From Pirellulales bacterium (GTDB lineage: Bacteria; Planctomycetota; Planctomycetia; Pirellulales; PALSA-1355), in assembly GCA_022844125.1 (NCBI GenBank), contig JALHMI010000002.1, positions 62,001 to 126,000 of the forward strand: DNA of 64,000 nt, read 5' to 3'. Below are positions 35,736-44,369 of this stretch, piece after piece. The notes under the pieces are model-generated. The model was not told the origin of the DNA, did not search any database, and saw nothing but the letters and a program-made list of their open reading frames with translations. Both the position numbers and the translations under genes were made by a program. Numbering within the stretch: the first letter of the stretch is position 1; each line of letters opens with the position of its first letter.

Positions 35736-37583
35736 ATGAGCAAGGCGGAACTACCCGGCGGCAGCACGAAGCTGATTCTGGCGATCCTGGTCGCGACCGC
35801 AACCTGGACGGCAGGCACTTCGTTCAGCAGCGAAGAGGCCGGGCTGTGGTCGACCAAGCCGCTCGTGCGGCATGCCGTGCCCGACGTGCTGGATAAGGTC
35901 ACCAACCCGATCGACCGGTTCGTGCTCGCAAAACTTGCCGAGCAGGGCTGGCAGCAGGCCCCCCAAGTCAACCGGGAAAAGCTGATTCGCCGGGCCTACT
36001 TCGACCTGTGGGGTTTGCCGCCTACGCCCGAGGCAGTGCAGGCGTTCGTAGCCGACGAGCGGCCCGATGCTCTTGAGCGGTTGATCGAAGAGCTGTTGGC
36101 GAGTCCACACTATGGCGAACGCTGGGGTCGGCACTGGCTGGACATTGCCCGATTCGCCGAGACTAACGGCTACGAACGCGACGCCCTGAAGCCGAACGCC
36201 TGGCGTTATCGCGACTGGGTCATCGAGGCCCTCAACGCCGACATGCCGTACGACCAGTTCGTCGTGCATCAATTGGCGGGTGACCAGATCGAAGGGGCTG
36301 ACGAACGATCACGAATCGCGACGGGTTTCCTGCGGGTGGGCACCTTCGACGATGAGCCCAATGATCCGGCCAGCTACAAGTTCGAGCAGCTCGACGATCT
36401 GATGCACGCCACGAGCACAGCGTTTCTGGCCGTGACGCTCAAGTGTGCGCGCTGCCACGATCACAAGTTCGACCCAATTCCGCAGACGGACTACTACGCC
36501 GTGCTGAACTTCTTCGTTGGCGGCAAGGCGGCCGAAGGCGAACTACTGGCGTTCACCAGCGACCCTGCACAGAAACCCGAGGTGAAGCTTCTGAACGGCG
36601 GCGACCACACCAGCGAAGGTGACGTGGTGCCGCCGGGCTACTTGACGATGGTTTCGCTGGTGCAAGACACGAAGTCCGCGGCGAATCCCGCACCCCCGCC
36701 TGCTCCGCAGCGACTGCAACTCGCCCAGTGGATTGCCGATCGGGCGAATCCGCTGACGGCGCGCGTGATGGTCAATCGTGTCTGGCAGCACCACTTTGGC
36801 GAAGGACTCGTGCGAACGCCTGACAACTTTGGCACGATGGGTGAAATCCCGACGCACCCAGAGTTGCTCGACTGGCTGACATTGGATTTCATGGATGGCG
36901 GGTGGAAGCTTAAACGGCTGCACAAGCTGATCATGCTTTCGGCCGCCTATCAGATGGATTCAGTCCATCCGCGTGAGGCGGAGTACTCGCAAGTAGATTT
37001 TGCGAACCGGCTGTGGTGGAAGCGGAATCGATTGCGTCTGGAGGCCGAGCCGTTGCGAGATGCCATGCTGGCTACCAGCGGTGAGTTAGATCTGAGAGTT
37101 GGTGGGCCGAGCTTCGCGCCGCCGGTTTCGCGCGAGGCCTTGGAAGGCCTGTCGATGAAAGCCGGAGGCTGGAAGGAATCTCCGCCCGAGGACCAGAAGC
37201 GGCGCAGCGTGTACATGCTGACGAAGCGATCGCTGTTGTTGCCGTTGATGACGACGTTTGATTTTGCCGACACCACGCAACCGGTCGTGCAGCGAAGTAT
37301 TTCGTCGGTCGCACCCCAGGCGCTGGCGCTACTCAACAACGCGTTCGTGCATGAACAAAGCCGCGCCTTCGCGGCGAGATTGCACCGCGAAGCGGGCGAA
37401 CAGCGTGAGAAGCAGATTGAGCGGGCCTGGTGGCTGGCGCTCTCACGAGCCCCGACGGCGAAGGAACGGGCGGCGGCACTCGCGCATCTTGAGGCGCAGA
37501 ACAGCAGCGGCGATGGGGATCCGGCACTCGCTTCGCTGTGCCATGTGCTGCTGAATACGAACGAGTTCATCTACGTCGACTGA
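35736..37583 (+). CDS. DUF1549/DUF1553 exported planctomycete protein
   Basis: A 615-aa protein with an N-terminal export-like hydrophobic segment (residues 12-28). The DUF1549 region (about 55-260) has 'REKLIRRAYFDLWGLPPT' and 'HYGERWGRHWLDIARFAE'. The DUF1553 region (about 320-610) has 'RVMVNRVWQHHFGEGLV' and 'RSISSVAPQALALLNN'. A haem-c-type motif is present at C237-C240-H241 ('KCARCHDHKFDPI'). The usual N-terminal cytochrome domain and the central carbohydrate-binding insert are missing, so this is a compact version. Such pairs with DUF1501 are abundant in planctomycetes and their function is unknown. The DUF1501 gene starts 7 bp later. Confidence 0.9.
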   Translation: MSKAELPGGSTKLILAILVATATWTAGTSFSSEEAGLWSTKPLVRHAVPDVLDKVTNPIDRFVLAKLAEQGWQQAPQVNREKLIRRAYFDLWGLPPTPEAVQAFVADERPDALERLIEELLASPHYGERWGRHWLDIARFAETNGYERDALKPNAWRYRDWVIEALNADMPYDQFVVHQLAGDQIEGADERSRIATGFLRVGTFDDEPNDPASYKFEQLDDLMHATSTAFLAVTLKCARCHDHKFDPIPQTDYYAVLNFFVGGKAAEGELLAFTSDPAQKPEVKLLNGGDHTSEGDVVPPGYLTMVSLVQDTKSAANPAPPPAPQRLQLAQWIADRANPLTARVMVNRVWQHHFGEGLVRTPDNFGTMGEIPTHPELLDWLTLDFMDGGWKLKRLHKLIMLSAAYQMDSVHPREAEYSQVDFANRLWWKRNRLRLEAEPLRDAMLATSGELDLRVGGPSFAPPVSREALEGLSMKAGGWKESPPEDQKRRSVYMLTKRSLLLPLMTTFDFADTTQPVVQRSISSVAPQALALLNNAFVHEQSRAFAARLHREAGEQREKQIERAWWLALSRAPTAKERAAALAHLEAQNSSGDGDPALASLCHVLLNTNEFIYVD

Positions 37584-37590
37584 ACGAGAG

Positions 37591-39075
37591 ATGAAGCCCA
37601 TGGCACGAGATGAACGAGCGAGCTGGGGTCGGCGGCTGTTTCCCTGTGGTCTCTCGCGGCGCGAGTTTGTGTGGGACATGGGGGCCGGTTTTGCGGGGCT
37701 GGCCCTGTCGTCGCTGCTGGCTCAGGATGGCTTTTTCGCCCGACATGCGAATGCCGCTACCAATGCGCCGAAGAGCCCACTGTCGCCGGCCGAGTCGCAC
37801 TATCCGGCCAAGGCCAAAAGCATCATCTTCCTGATGATGAACGGCGGACCGAGCCACGTCGACACATTCGATTATAAGCCGTCGCTGGCGAAGTACGCCG
37901 GACAGACGCTGCCGGCCGACAAGCAATTCACGAATTCCGGCGGCCGCAAGATGGGCTTTTTGACGCCGGCCTGGCGTCCCTTTCGGCCCGGCGGCGAGAG
38001 CGGCCTGATGATATCGGATTACTTCCCTAAGGTCCGCGAGCATGCCGACAAGTTGGCGCTGATTCGTTCCTGCCACACCGACAGTCATGCACATGGCTCG
38101 GCGCTCGTGGCGATGAATACCGGCAGCACGTTCATCGGTCGCCCGTCGCTCGGCTCGTGGGTTGTGTACGGCCTGGGAACGATGAACCAGAGTCTGCCGG
38201 GTTATGTCGCGATCATGGATAAGCGCGGCGGGCCGATCAGCGGACAACCGAACTGGGCCAGCGGTTTTATGCCGGCCAGTTATCAGGGTACGCTGTTCCG
38301 ACCGGTCGGCGAGCCCGTGCTCGATCTGAGCGGGCCGCTTGAAGGCGGCAGCCAGCGCCGGCAGCTCGACCTGCTGGCGGAACTGAATCAGCAGCATCTT
38401 GAACAGCGGCCCGGCGGAGCGGAATTGGCTTCGCGGATTCAAAGCTATGAATTGGCCTATCGCATGCAAGCCGAAGCTCCTGAGGCAGTGGATTTGACCA
38501 AGGAAGACCAGCTCACGCTCGAGATGTACGGCGTGGGGCAGCAGCCCACCGACGAGTTCGGTCGAAATTGCCTCGTGGCGAGGCGACTGGTTGAGCGCGG
38601 CGTGCGATTCGTGCAGCTTTACTCGGGCGGCGGGCACCTGGAAGACACCTGGGACGCGCATGAGAGCGTCGAGAAGAACCACGGCAAGCACGGCGCCGAA
38701 GTCGATCAGCCGATCGCCGCATTGCTCACCGATCTGGAACGCCGCGGTTTGCTCGATAGCACGCTCGTGCTGTGGGGTGGAGAGTTCGGCCGCATGCCGT
38801 TCGCCGAAGGAGAAGGCGCGCCGGGGCGCAACCACAACCCGTACGGGTTTACGATGTGGCTGGCCGGCGGCGGCGTGAAGGGGGGCATCTCCTACGGCGA
38901 AACTGATGAATTCGGGTTTGCGGCCGCGGTCGACAAGGTCCATCTGCACGACCTGCACGCGACGATACTCGCGCTTCTCGGGCTCAATCACGAGCACCTC
39001 ACCTACTTCCATCAGGGCCGCGAAGAGCGGCTGACCGACGTCTTTGGCAACGTCATCAGCGAGATCATCGCTTAG
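37591..39075 (+). CDS. DUF1501 Tat-exported protein
   Basis: A 494-aa protein with a Tat-type signal ('LSRREFVWDMGAGFAGL', residues about 22-38). The DUF1501 (sulfatase/alkaline-phosphatase-like) fold shows 'IIFLMMNGGPSHVDTFD' near the start, 'LIRSCHTDSHAHGSAL' and, late, 'VLWGGEFGRMPFAEG' with 'GRNHNPYGFTMWLAGGG'. The metal-ligand-like His and Asp are kept. It forms an operon with the preceding DUF1553 gene and probably works with it outside the cytoplasm. The 546-aa ORF on the opposite strand is a shadow. Confidence 0.92.
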   Translation: MKPMARDERASWGRRLFPCGLSRREFVWDMGAGFAGLALSSLLAQDGFFARHANAATNAPKSPLSPAESHYPAKAKSIIFLMMNGGPSHVDTFDYKPSLAKYAGQTLPADKQFTNSGGRKMGFLTPAWRPFRPGGESGLMISDYFPKVREHADKLALIRSCHTDSHAHGSALVAMNTGSTFIGRPSLGSWVVYGLGTMNQSLPGYVAIMDKRGGPISGQPNWASGFMPASYQGTLFRPVGEPVLDLSGPLEGGSQRRQLDLLAELNQQHLEQRPGGAELASRIQSYELAYRMQAEAPEAVDLTKEDQLTLEMYGVGQQPTDEFGRNCLVARRLVERGVRFVQLYSGGGHLEDTWDAHESVEKNHGKHGAEVDQPIAALLTDLERRGLLDSTLVLWGGEFGRMPFAEGEGAPGRNHNPYGFTMWLAGGGVKGGISYGETDEFGFAAAVDKVHLHDLHATILALLGLNHEHLTYFHQGREERLTDVFGNVISEIIA

Positions 39076-39212
39076 GCGACGATTCCGTTGAGTACTTTGC
39101 GCGAGCTTGCATCGGGTTCGCGCACACTGGCCACAAGCGGTAGAATCAGCGTCTACCGCAAAGCGGGCGATCGAACCTCGAACCGGCGCCGCGTGTCGTA
39201 TCTCCAAACGCT

Positions 39213-40193
39213 ATGCCACCGATATCCACCACCGACACTGCGCCTGTACCCGCGAGCAGCGGCTCGACCGCGCGCCCGGGCGATCCGTCGCGACAAGGAG
39301 TGATTTACGGCGTATTGTCCTATGGGCTATGGGGCCTTGTCCCGCTGTACTTCAAGCTCGTATCGAGTGTCGCGCCGCAGGAAGTCGTCGCGCAGCGCAT
39401 CATCTGGTCTTTTGTACTCTTGTCGCTGGTGCTCACGCTGGTAGGACGCTGGCACGAGGTGTTGCCGGCGCTGCGTTCGCGGCCGGTGATGACCGCGCTT
39501 GCCACGAGCACGCTGCTCCTGGCGTTCAACTGGTTTGTCTACATCTACGCCGTGTCGACGAACCAGGTGGTCGAGGCTAGCGTAGGCTACTTTCTGAATC
39601 CGCTGGTCAACGTGGTGCTCGGCGTCCTGGTGCTCAAGGAACATTTGCGCCGCTGGCAAGTGGCGAGCGTGGTATTGGCTGCCATCGGGGTGGCCATTCT
39701 CGGCGTGCCCTGGATTGCCGTTTCGCTGGCTTTGTCGTTTGCATTCTACGGACTGCTGCGAAAGCAAGTCGCCGTGGATGGGCTGCTGGGACTGTTTGTT
39801 GAGACGCTGCTGCTTGCGCCCCTGGCCTTTGGATTCGTGTTGTACTTGAACGCGCACGGCGCTTCGGCCTTCGTGCTGAACGATCCGACGATGTGTCTGA
39901 AATTGGCCGCCAGCGGGATCGTGACGTGCGTGCCGCTGTTACTTTTTGCGGCGGCGGCCAGGCGGCTGCGCTTCGCGACGCTGGGATTTCTGCAATACAT
40001 CGCCCCAACGATCCAGTTCCTGATCGCGGTGCTGATCTTTCGCGAGCCGCTCAGCGCCGCCAAGGTAGTTTCCCTGTCGCTGATCTGGACAGCCGTGGGC
40101 ATCTATTCGCTCGATTCGCTGCGGATGCTGCACCAGCATCGGATCACTGCCCGCGAGGCCCAGCGGATGGAGCCAGTTCCGGCGGATGTGTGA
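39213..40193 (+). CDS. RarD-like EamA-family transporter
   Basis: A 326-aa protein with ten hydrophobic helices. The first-helix sequence 'GVLSYGLWGLVPLYFKLV' and 'EVVAQRIIWSFVLL', with 'FNWFVYIYAV' and 'GYFLNPLVNVVLGVLVLKE', are the RarD (chloramphenicol-sensitive protein) subfamily signatures of the drug/metabolite transporter superfamily. It probably exports or imports a small metabolite; the substrate is not known for this subfamily. No ribosome-binding site is obvious before the ATG at 39213. It is transcribed alone. Confidence 0.9.
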   Translation: MPPISTTDTAPVPASSGSTARPGDPSRQGVIYGVLSYGLWGLVPLYFKLVSSVAPQEVVAQRIIWSFVLLSLVLTLVGRWHEVLPALRSRPVMTALATSTLLLAFNWFVYIYAVSTNQVVEASVGYFLNPLVNVVLGVLVLKEHLRRWQVASVVLAAIGVAILGVPWIAVSLALSFAFYGLLRKQVAVDGLLGLFVETLLLAPLAFGFVLYLNAHGASAFVLNDPTMCLKLAASGIVTCVPLLLFAAAARRLRFATLGFLQYIAPTIQFLIAVLIFREPLSAAKVVSLSLIWTAVGIYSLDSLRMLHQHRITAREAQRMEPVPADV

Positions 40194-40288
40194 AGCGTTT
40201 AGGATTCTTTTTCTGCGACAGGTGATGCGGTTCCGCGCGTAGCGGTTTATCTTGAAGAGTGCCGTTGTCCTTCAGGAAGGCCCTCGCC

Positions 40289-41065
40289 ATGGAAGCCACT
40301 CAACTCGTTCGATCTCGCCACATGGATGCTCAAGCGGTAGGGAAGCCATTTCTCACTGCCGAGTGGCGGAACCTGGCGGTGCTCAACTATCCGATCGAGC
40401 CGGCCGCGCTGCTTCCACACCTCCCCCGCGGAACGGAGCTCGACTTGTGGCAAGGACAGGCTCTCGTCAGCCTGGTCGGCTTTGAATTCCTCAGGACGCG
40501 TGTGTGCGGCATCGGCATTCCGCGGCATCGAGACTTTGCCGAAATCAACCTGCGGTTTTACGTACGGCGCCAGGCGGAAGAAGGGTGGCGGCGCGGGGTC
40601 GTGTTCATTCGAGAACTCGTACCCCGACATGCCGTCGCCTGGATCGCACGGCTATTCTATGGCGAGAACTATGCCTGCGTGCCGATGCGTCACCGGGTGC
40701 TCGCCAGGAGAGCCGACGGCAAGGAGCACCGCGACGCGATCTACGCCTGGCGAAATGCGGGACGAGTTGGCAGCGTGGCGATCGCCGCCCAAGGTGATGG
40801 TCGATTCTCGGCCGAGGGATCGCTTGAAGAGTTCATCATCGAGCACTACTGGGGATACTCGGGCGGCCCTGATCGGGCGACTATCGAGTATCGTGTTGAG
40901 CATCCGCGGTGGAAGCTATGGCCAGCGAAGCGAGCGCGGTTTCGTGGGAATGCCGCCTCGCTCTATGGCAAGTCGTTCGCCGAAGCACTCGCTGCCAAAC
41001 CGGCGAGTGCTTTCTTTGCGGATGGTTCGGCGGTGGCCGTGTATCGGGGCTGTCGGCTCGCGTGA
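40289..41065 (+). CDS. DUF2071 (YqjF-like) protein
   Basis: A 258-aa soluble protein. The ATG at 40289 is preferred over GTG at 40259 because AGGAAGG lies upstream. The DUF2071 pattern is clear: 'PFLTAEWRNLAVLNYPI', 'LPRGTELDLWQGQALVSLVG', 'INLRFYVRR' and 'RRGVVFIRELVPRHAVAW'. Its biochemical role is unknown. It precedes tRNA-Arg by about 80 bp and is otherwise isolated. Confidence 0.88.
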   Translation: MEATQLVRSRHMDAQAVGKPFLTAEWRNLAVLNYPIEPAALLPHLPRGTELDLWQGQALVSLVGFEFLRTRVCGIGIPRHRDFAEINLRFYVRRQAEEGWRRGVVFIRELVPRHAVAWIARLFYGENYACVPMRHRVLARRADGKEHRDAIYAWRNAGRVGSVAIAAQGDGRFSAEGSLEEFIIEHYWGYSGGPDRATIEYRVEHPRWKLWPAKRARFRGNAASLYGKSFAEALAAKPASAFFADGSAVAVYRGCRLA

Positions 41066-41110
41066 TCTTCTCGCGTGAATTGTGGGCTCCGGGGCGTGGC
41101 GGCCGCCCCT

Positions 41111-41137
41111 TTAACAATCGCCGCAACCCGATATACT
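41111..41137 (+). promoter_or_regulatory. Candidate sigma70-type promoter of tRNA-Arg
   Basis: TTAACA (41111-41116) and TATACT (41132-41137) are 15 nt apart, and the -10 box ends 10 nt before the tRNA. The fit is good at both boxes, although the spacing is slightly short. Function is inferred from position. Confidence 0.45.
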
Positions 41138-41147
41138 TGAAAAGCTT

Positions 41148-41221
41148 GTCCGCGTAGCTCAATTGGATAGAGCGTCGGCCTCCGAAGCCGAAGGTTAGAG
41201 GTTCGAGCCCTCTCGCGGATA
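41148..41221 (+). tRNA. tRNA-Arg (anticodon CCG)
   Basis: A 74-nt cloverleaf. The acceptor strand GTCCGCG pairs with CGCGGAT including one G-U pair at the top. The D-arm is AGCTCAATTGGATAGAGC. The anticodon stem TCGGC/GCCGA encloses CTCCGAA, giving anticodon CCG (Arg CGG codon). The T-arm contains GGTTCGAGCCC. CCA is not encoded. Confidence 0.96.
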
Positions 41222-41449
41222 CTTCTTAGCTGCGGCCGAATAGTCCTATCTTTGGTGATGAGGCGGCGGTCGACTTTGGATCAGCTAGATTGGCTGGCGG
41301 CTGGCCATTTCTTACGCGAAGCGCTGGAAACGCGGGTTTGCGTGGCCGAGGCGGAGTGCCATTGGCACCACAAATGCTACATTTCCCCTCGGTGAGCATT
41401 CGCTCGTCGTTCCTCTTGTTACCCTTCGATCAGTCCTCTTGAGATCCGT

Positions 41450-41851
41450 ATGGAATCCAGGCAATCGGCGGCCGTTAGAATTGCCCTCGCAGACGACCAA
41501 TCGGATGTTCGCGCGGCGTTCGTGCGATTTCTGGAAGCTCTAGGGCACACGGTCGTCTATGCGGCCAGTAATGGTGACGAGCTGGTCAATAAGTGCGCCG
41601 AGCTGACTGTCGACGTCGTGTTTGTCGACCTCGACATGCCAGTGATGGACGGCCTGGCCGCCGGCGAGCTATTGGCGGCAAAGGGCGTTCCCGTCGTGCT
41701 GGTCTCCGGTCATCCTGATGCCGAAGAAGTGGTGCTCGAGCACGAACCGTTTGCGTGGCGAATCCGCAAGCCGGCAACACGAGAAAGTGTGATGAGGGCG
41801 ATTGAGCAGGCTTTGGCCTGGCCGGGTCGCAAGATCGCCGAGAATTCTTAG
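41450..41851 (+). CDS. Single-domain response regulator (receiver only)
   Basis: A 133-aa protein that is only a receiver domain. The acidic pair is D15-D16 ('IALADDQSDVR'), the phospho-acceptor D60 in 'VFVDLDMPVMDG', Ser in 'VVLVSGHP' and Lys in 'RIRKPAT'. All functional positions are kept. There is no output domain, so it may be a phosphate relay or interact with another protein. No kinase gene is adjacent. Confidence 0.9.
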   Translation: MESRQSAAVRIALADDQSDVRAAFVRFLEALGHTVVYAASNGDELVNKCAELTVDVVFVDLDMPVMDGLAAGELLAAKGVPVVLVSGHPDAEEVVLEHEPFAWRIRKPATRESVMRAIEQALAWPGRKIAENS

Positions 41852-41902
41852 TCGAGGGACCGGCCTCTGATAGAATCTGCGTTGGCCGGCTCGCTGACCG
41901 GC

Positions 41903-42412
41903 ATGATCGATGCAGACCTAAAGGGAGACGGCCAGATGCTCGAGCTGCTGCAGGATTTGGGGGCCCATTGCGAATGGGCCGACGCCGTATTCTTTCACAC
42001 CTGGGGCAAAGGCCCTGCACGCGACCAGGAAGAACTCCGCAAGCGTGTGCAACACATTCTGAGTGTACAGCAAGCTTTCCTGGCCGTGCTGCGCGGAGAT
42101 ATTCCCTCGCTGCCAGGAGACGAGCCGGCACCCGCTTACGCCGAATTGAAAGACTGGGCGGTATGCGTCCATGGTGAACTCAACGCCCAAGTGGCATCTT
42201 TGGGAGAAGGTGATCTCGTCCGACAAGTGCAGGTCCCCTGGATTCCCGACTGCACGATTTCGGTGCAAGACGCTCTGATGCAGTCTCGCCTGCACTCGCA
42301 GCATCACCGCGGGCAATGCATGACCCGGCTCAGAGAATTCGGTGGCGAACCTAAGAACGTGGACTGGATCATCTGGGTCTGGAAGCAGAAGCCGGGGGCG
42401 CGGTGGACTTAG
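41903..42412 (+). CDS. DinB-family four-helix protein
   Basis: A 169-aa protein. The ATG at 41903 is preferred over TTG at 41882. The DinB-type layout is seen: an N-terminal helix with an early His ('AVFFHTWGKG'), and the late metal-binding pair in 'RLHSQHHRGQCMTRLRE' that closes the three-His site in this family. Many such proteins are metal-dependent thiol transferases or have unknown roles. It is about 50 bp after the receiver gene on the same strand. Confidence 0.82.
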   Translation: MIDADLKGDGQMLELLQDLGAHCEWADAVFFHTWGKGPARDQEELRKRVQHILSVQQAFLAVLRGDIPSLPGDEPAPAYAELKDWAVCVHGELNAQVASLGEGDLVRQVQVPWIPDCTISVQDALMQSRLHSQHHRGQCMTRLREFGGEPKNVDWIIWVWKQKPGARWT

Positions 42413-42522
42413 AAAAACTCGCGGCGAACTCGGCGGCACAGTAGAATAGCGTCGCGTTCGACGCCCGAGCAGTCGGCGGAATGCCTTTACGAACTGAACG
42501 ACTAACGCGAGGGAAGGATATC

Positions 42523-43476
42523 ATGCCGCGCACCTTCGTGCTGATTGCGACACTTGCTCTAGCAACAGCTTCTTCGGTACTGGCCGCCGATGGCGAAGTG
42601 AAACGCTATGTCAGGTACAGCCTCGGCGACACTATCAGGTACGGCATCGTTGATGGTGAGCAGGTGCGCGAGATCGAAGGCGATTTGTTCGGCGAGTGGC
42701 GGTTGGGAAAACGCGTGACGCCGCTCTCGAGTGTCAAGTTGTTGGCGCCGGTCGAGCGGCCGAGCCAGGTGATTGCGCTGGCCGGCAGCTACAAGAGCCA
42801 TTTGGGCGCAGGGGATTTCGTCACCACGGTAGTGACGACCACCAAGGTTACGACGAATCCCAAGACGGGCCAGACCACCTCCGACAGCAAGACCACGGTC
42901 GATAGCGAGAAACCCGGCGAGGTGCCGGCCAAGTTCCAGACTCCGCAGGTGTTCTTCAAGACGCCTGCCTGTCTGATCGCTGACGGCGAGCCGATCGTCA
43001 TCCCGCCGGGGACGAACGACGTGCACTACGAGGCCGAACTCGTGATCGTGATCGGCCGCAAAGCGCAGCGAGTGGACGAGGCCGGCGCAGAACAGTGCAT
43101 CCTTGGCGTTGCGTGCGGCAACGATGTGAGCGCGAGAGACTGGCAGAAGGGAGACGTGCAGTGGTGGCGAGCCAAGGGAAGCGACACGTTCGGTCCGGTG
43201 GGGCCAGTGATCGCGAGCGGACTGGACTACGACAACCTGCTGGTGACGCTACGACTTAACGGCGAGGTGAAGCAGCAAGAAAACACGAGCCAGCTGATTC
43301 ACAGCGTACCGAAGCTTGTGAGCTTCATCAGCCAATACGTCACGCTGCAGCCGGGCGACTTGATCTTCACTGGCACTTCGGGCCGGACGAGCTCAATCAA
43401 ACCGGGCGACACCGTCGAGGTGGAGATCGAGGGGGTGGGGAAACTCTCGAACCCAGTCCGCTCAACGGCCGAGTAG
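42523..43476 (+). CDS. Exported fumarylacetoacetate-hydrolase-family protein
   Basis: A 317-aa protein. The ATG at 42523 has GGAAGG upstream and gives a signal peptide ('VLIATLALATASSVLAADG', cut near residue 22). The FAH catalytic region is intact: 'LLAPVERPSQVIALAGSY', the metal-ligand segment 'HYEAELVIVIG' (E170, E172), 'GNDVSARDWQ' and 'PGDLIFTGTSG'. An unusual Thr/Ser-rich insert fills residues about 97-138. FAH proteins are normally cytosolic C-C bond hydrolases or decarboxylases; export is unusual. It is transcribed alone. Confidence 0.85.
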   Translation: MPRTFVLIATLALATASSVLAADGEVKRYVRYSLGDTIRYGIVDGEQVREIEGDLFGEWRLGKRVTPLSSVKLLAPVERPSQVIALAGSYKSHLGAGDFVTTVVTTTKVTTNPKTGQTTSDSKTTVDSEKPGEVPAKFQTPQVFFKTPACLIADGEPIVIPPGTNDVHYEAELVIVIGRKAQRVDEAGAEQCILGVACGNDVSARDWQKGDVQWWRAKGSDTFGPVGPVIASGLDYDNLLVTLRLNGEVKQQENTSQLIHSVPKLVSFISQYVTLQPGDLIFTGTSGRTSSIKPGDTVEVEIEGVGKLSNPVRSTAE

Positions 43477-43842
43477 ACGGTTTGAAGCTCGGTTGATTTC
43501 GGGGGGAGAAGGATGTACCCCCAGTGTCGTTTGGATCGATTGTACGAGCTGTATGGCGCCATCGCCGCAAAGTATTTGCGCACAAATGCCGGGTGCCTAT
43601 GTACGGATTTGCGAGATGCGGCGTAAGTTTGAGCGACGGCAAATTGCCTGATTGGCAACCACTTCTGCCGGTCAGAGAGTTCACTTCGACCGGGTTTACG
43701 AGTGTCTGCCCGCCTGGCATTTGCGGCAGATGCGTTGCGATAAACCAAGAGGATCGATTCTTCTCGCCGTTCGGAGTGCGAGCGGAAACTTCCGAATGAT
43801 GAGTCAGGCGAATTTGCGCGGGGCGGAATGGCGTGAGTTGCG
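43477..43842. other. Intergenic, no gene seen
   Basis: About 366 bp. A plus-strand ORF (43524-43799) has three Cys near its end but no ribosome-binding site or domain, and a minus-strand ORF overlaps it. Neither is supported. Confidence 0.45.
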
Positions 43843-44346
43843 ATGACGATGGAAGTGAGTCTGGACGCGCAGACCGAGGCACATTTTCCTGACCGCTGCA
43901 TCCTGTGTGGGTGCCCAGGGCCGGGAGAGTCGCTGGAAGAGCCGGTTTGCGCGCCAACCTGGCGCAAACTGCTTGGACCGGTCGCCTGGCCGGACGTGAT
44001 TCGCGTGCCCGCATGCGCGAACTGTCGGCAGCTCATCGAACGGCAGCGCTCCCTACGCAACCGCGGCGCACTTGTCGCGTTTCTGATCGCCGGGGTGGCT
44101 TATGCGATCCTGCTGCTCGCTTATCGAGGACCCTATGAGAACTTTGTACGCACCGGCGGACTGGTGCTGTTTCTGGCCCCGCACGTGATCTGGGAAGGAA
44201 TGTTTCCACTACCCTTCCGGCTGCGAATGAGCGGCCGCAAGCTGATCTACGTGTTTGAGCAGAACGTCTATGGGCGCGAATTCGCGCTCATCAATCCGGG
44301 CTCGTGCGAGTACGATCTAGACGCATCCGTGGAGCACGCACGCTAG
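43843..44346 (+). CDS. Two-helix membrane protein with N-terminal CxxC pairs
   Basis: A 167-aa protein. The N-terminal part has two Cys pairs, 'CILCGCPGPG' (about residue 19) and 'VPACANCRQL' (about residue 57), which would make a zinc-ribbon-like knuckle. Two hydrophobic helices follow at about 76-94 ('ALVAFLIAGVAYAILLLAY') and 105-125 ('GGLVLFLAPHVIWEGMF'). The C-terminal part is soluble. No family is recognised. It converges on the FadL-type gene 23 bp away. Confidence 0.6.
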   Translation: MTMEVSLDAQTEAHFPDRCILCGCPGPGESLEEPVCAPTWRKLLGPVAWPDVIRVPACANCRQLIERQRSLRNRGALVAFLIAGVAYAILLLAYRGPYENFVRTGGLVLFLAPHVIWEGMFPLPFRLRMSGRKLIYVFEQNVYGREFALINPGSCEYDLDASVEHAR

Positions 44347-44369
44347 TGTCGCCAGGCTGCGACCGCTGG

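Noticed and set aside
37567..39207. 546-aa ORF on the minus strand opposite the DUF1501 gene
   Set aside because: It is fully antisense to a clear DUF1501 coding frame and has no domain; long antisense frames are expected in GC-rich DNA.
43524..43799. 91-aa plus-strand ORF with several Cys residues
   Set aside because: The Cys spacing does not match a known finger, there is no ribosome-binding site, and a minus-strand ORF overlaps it.
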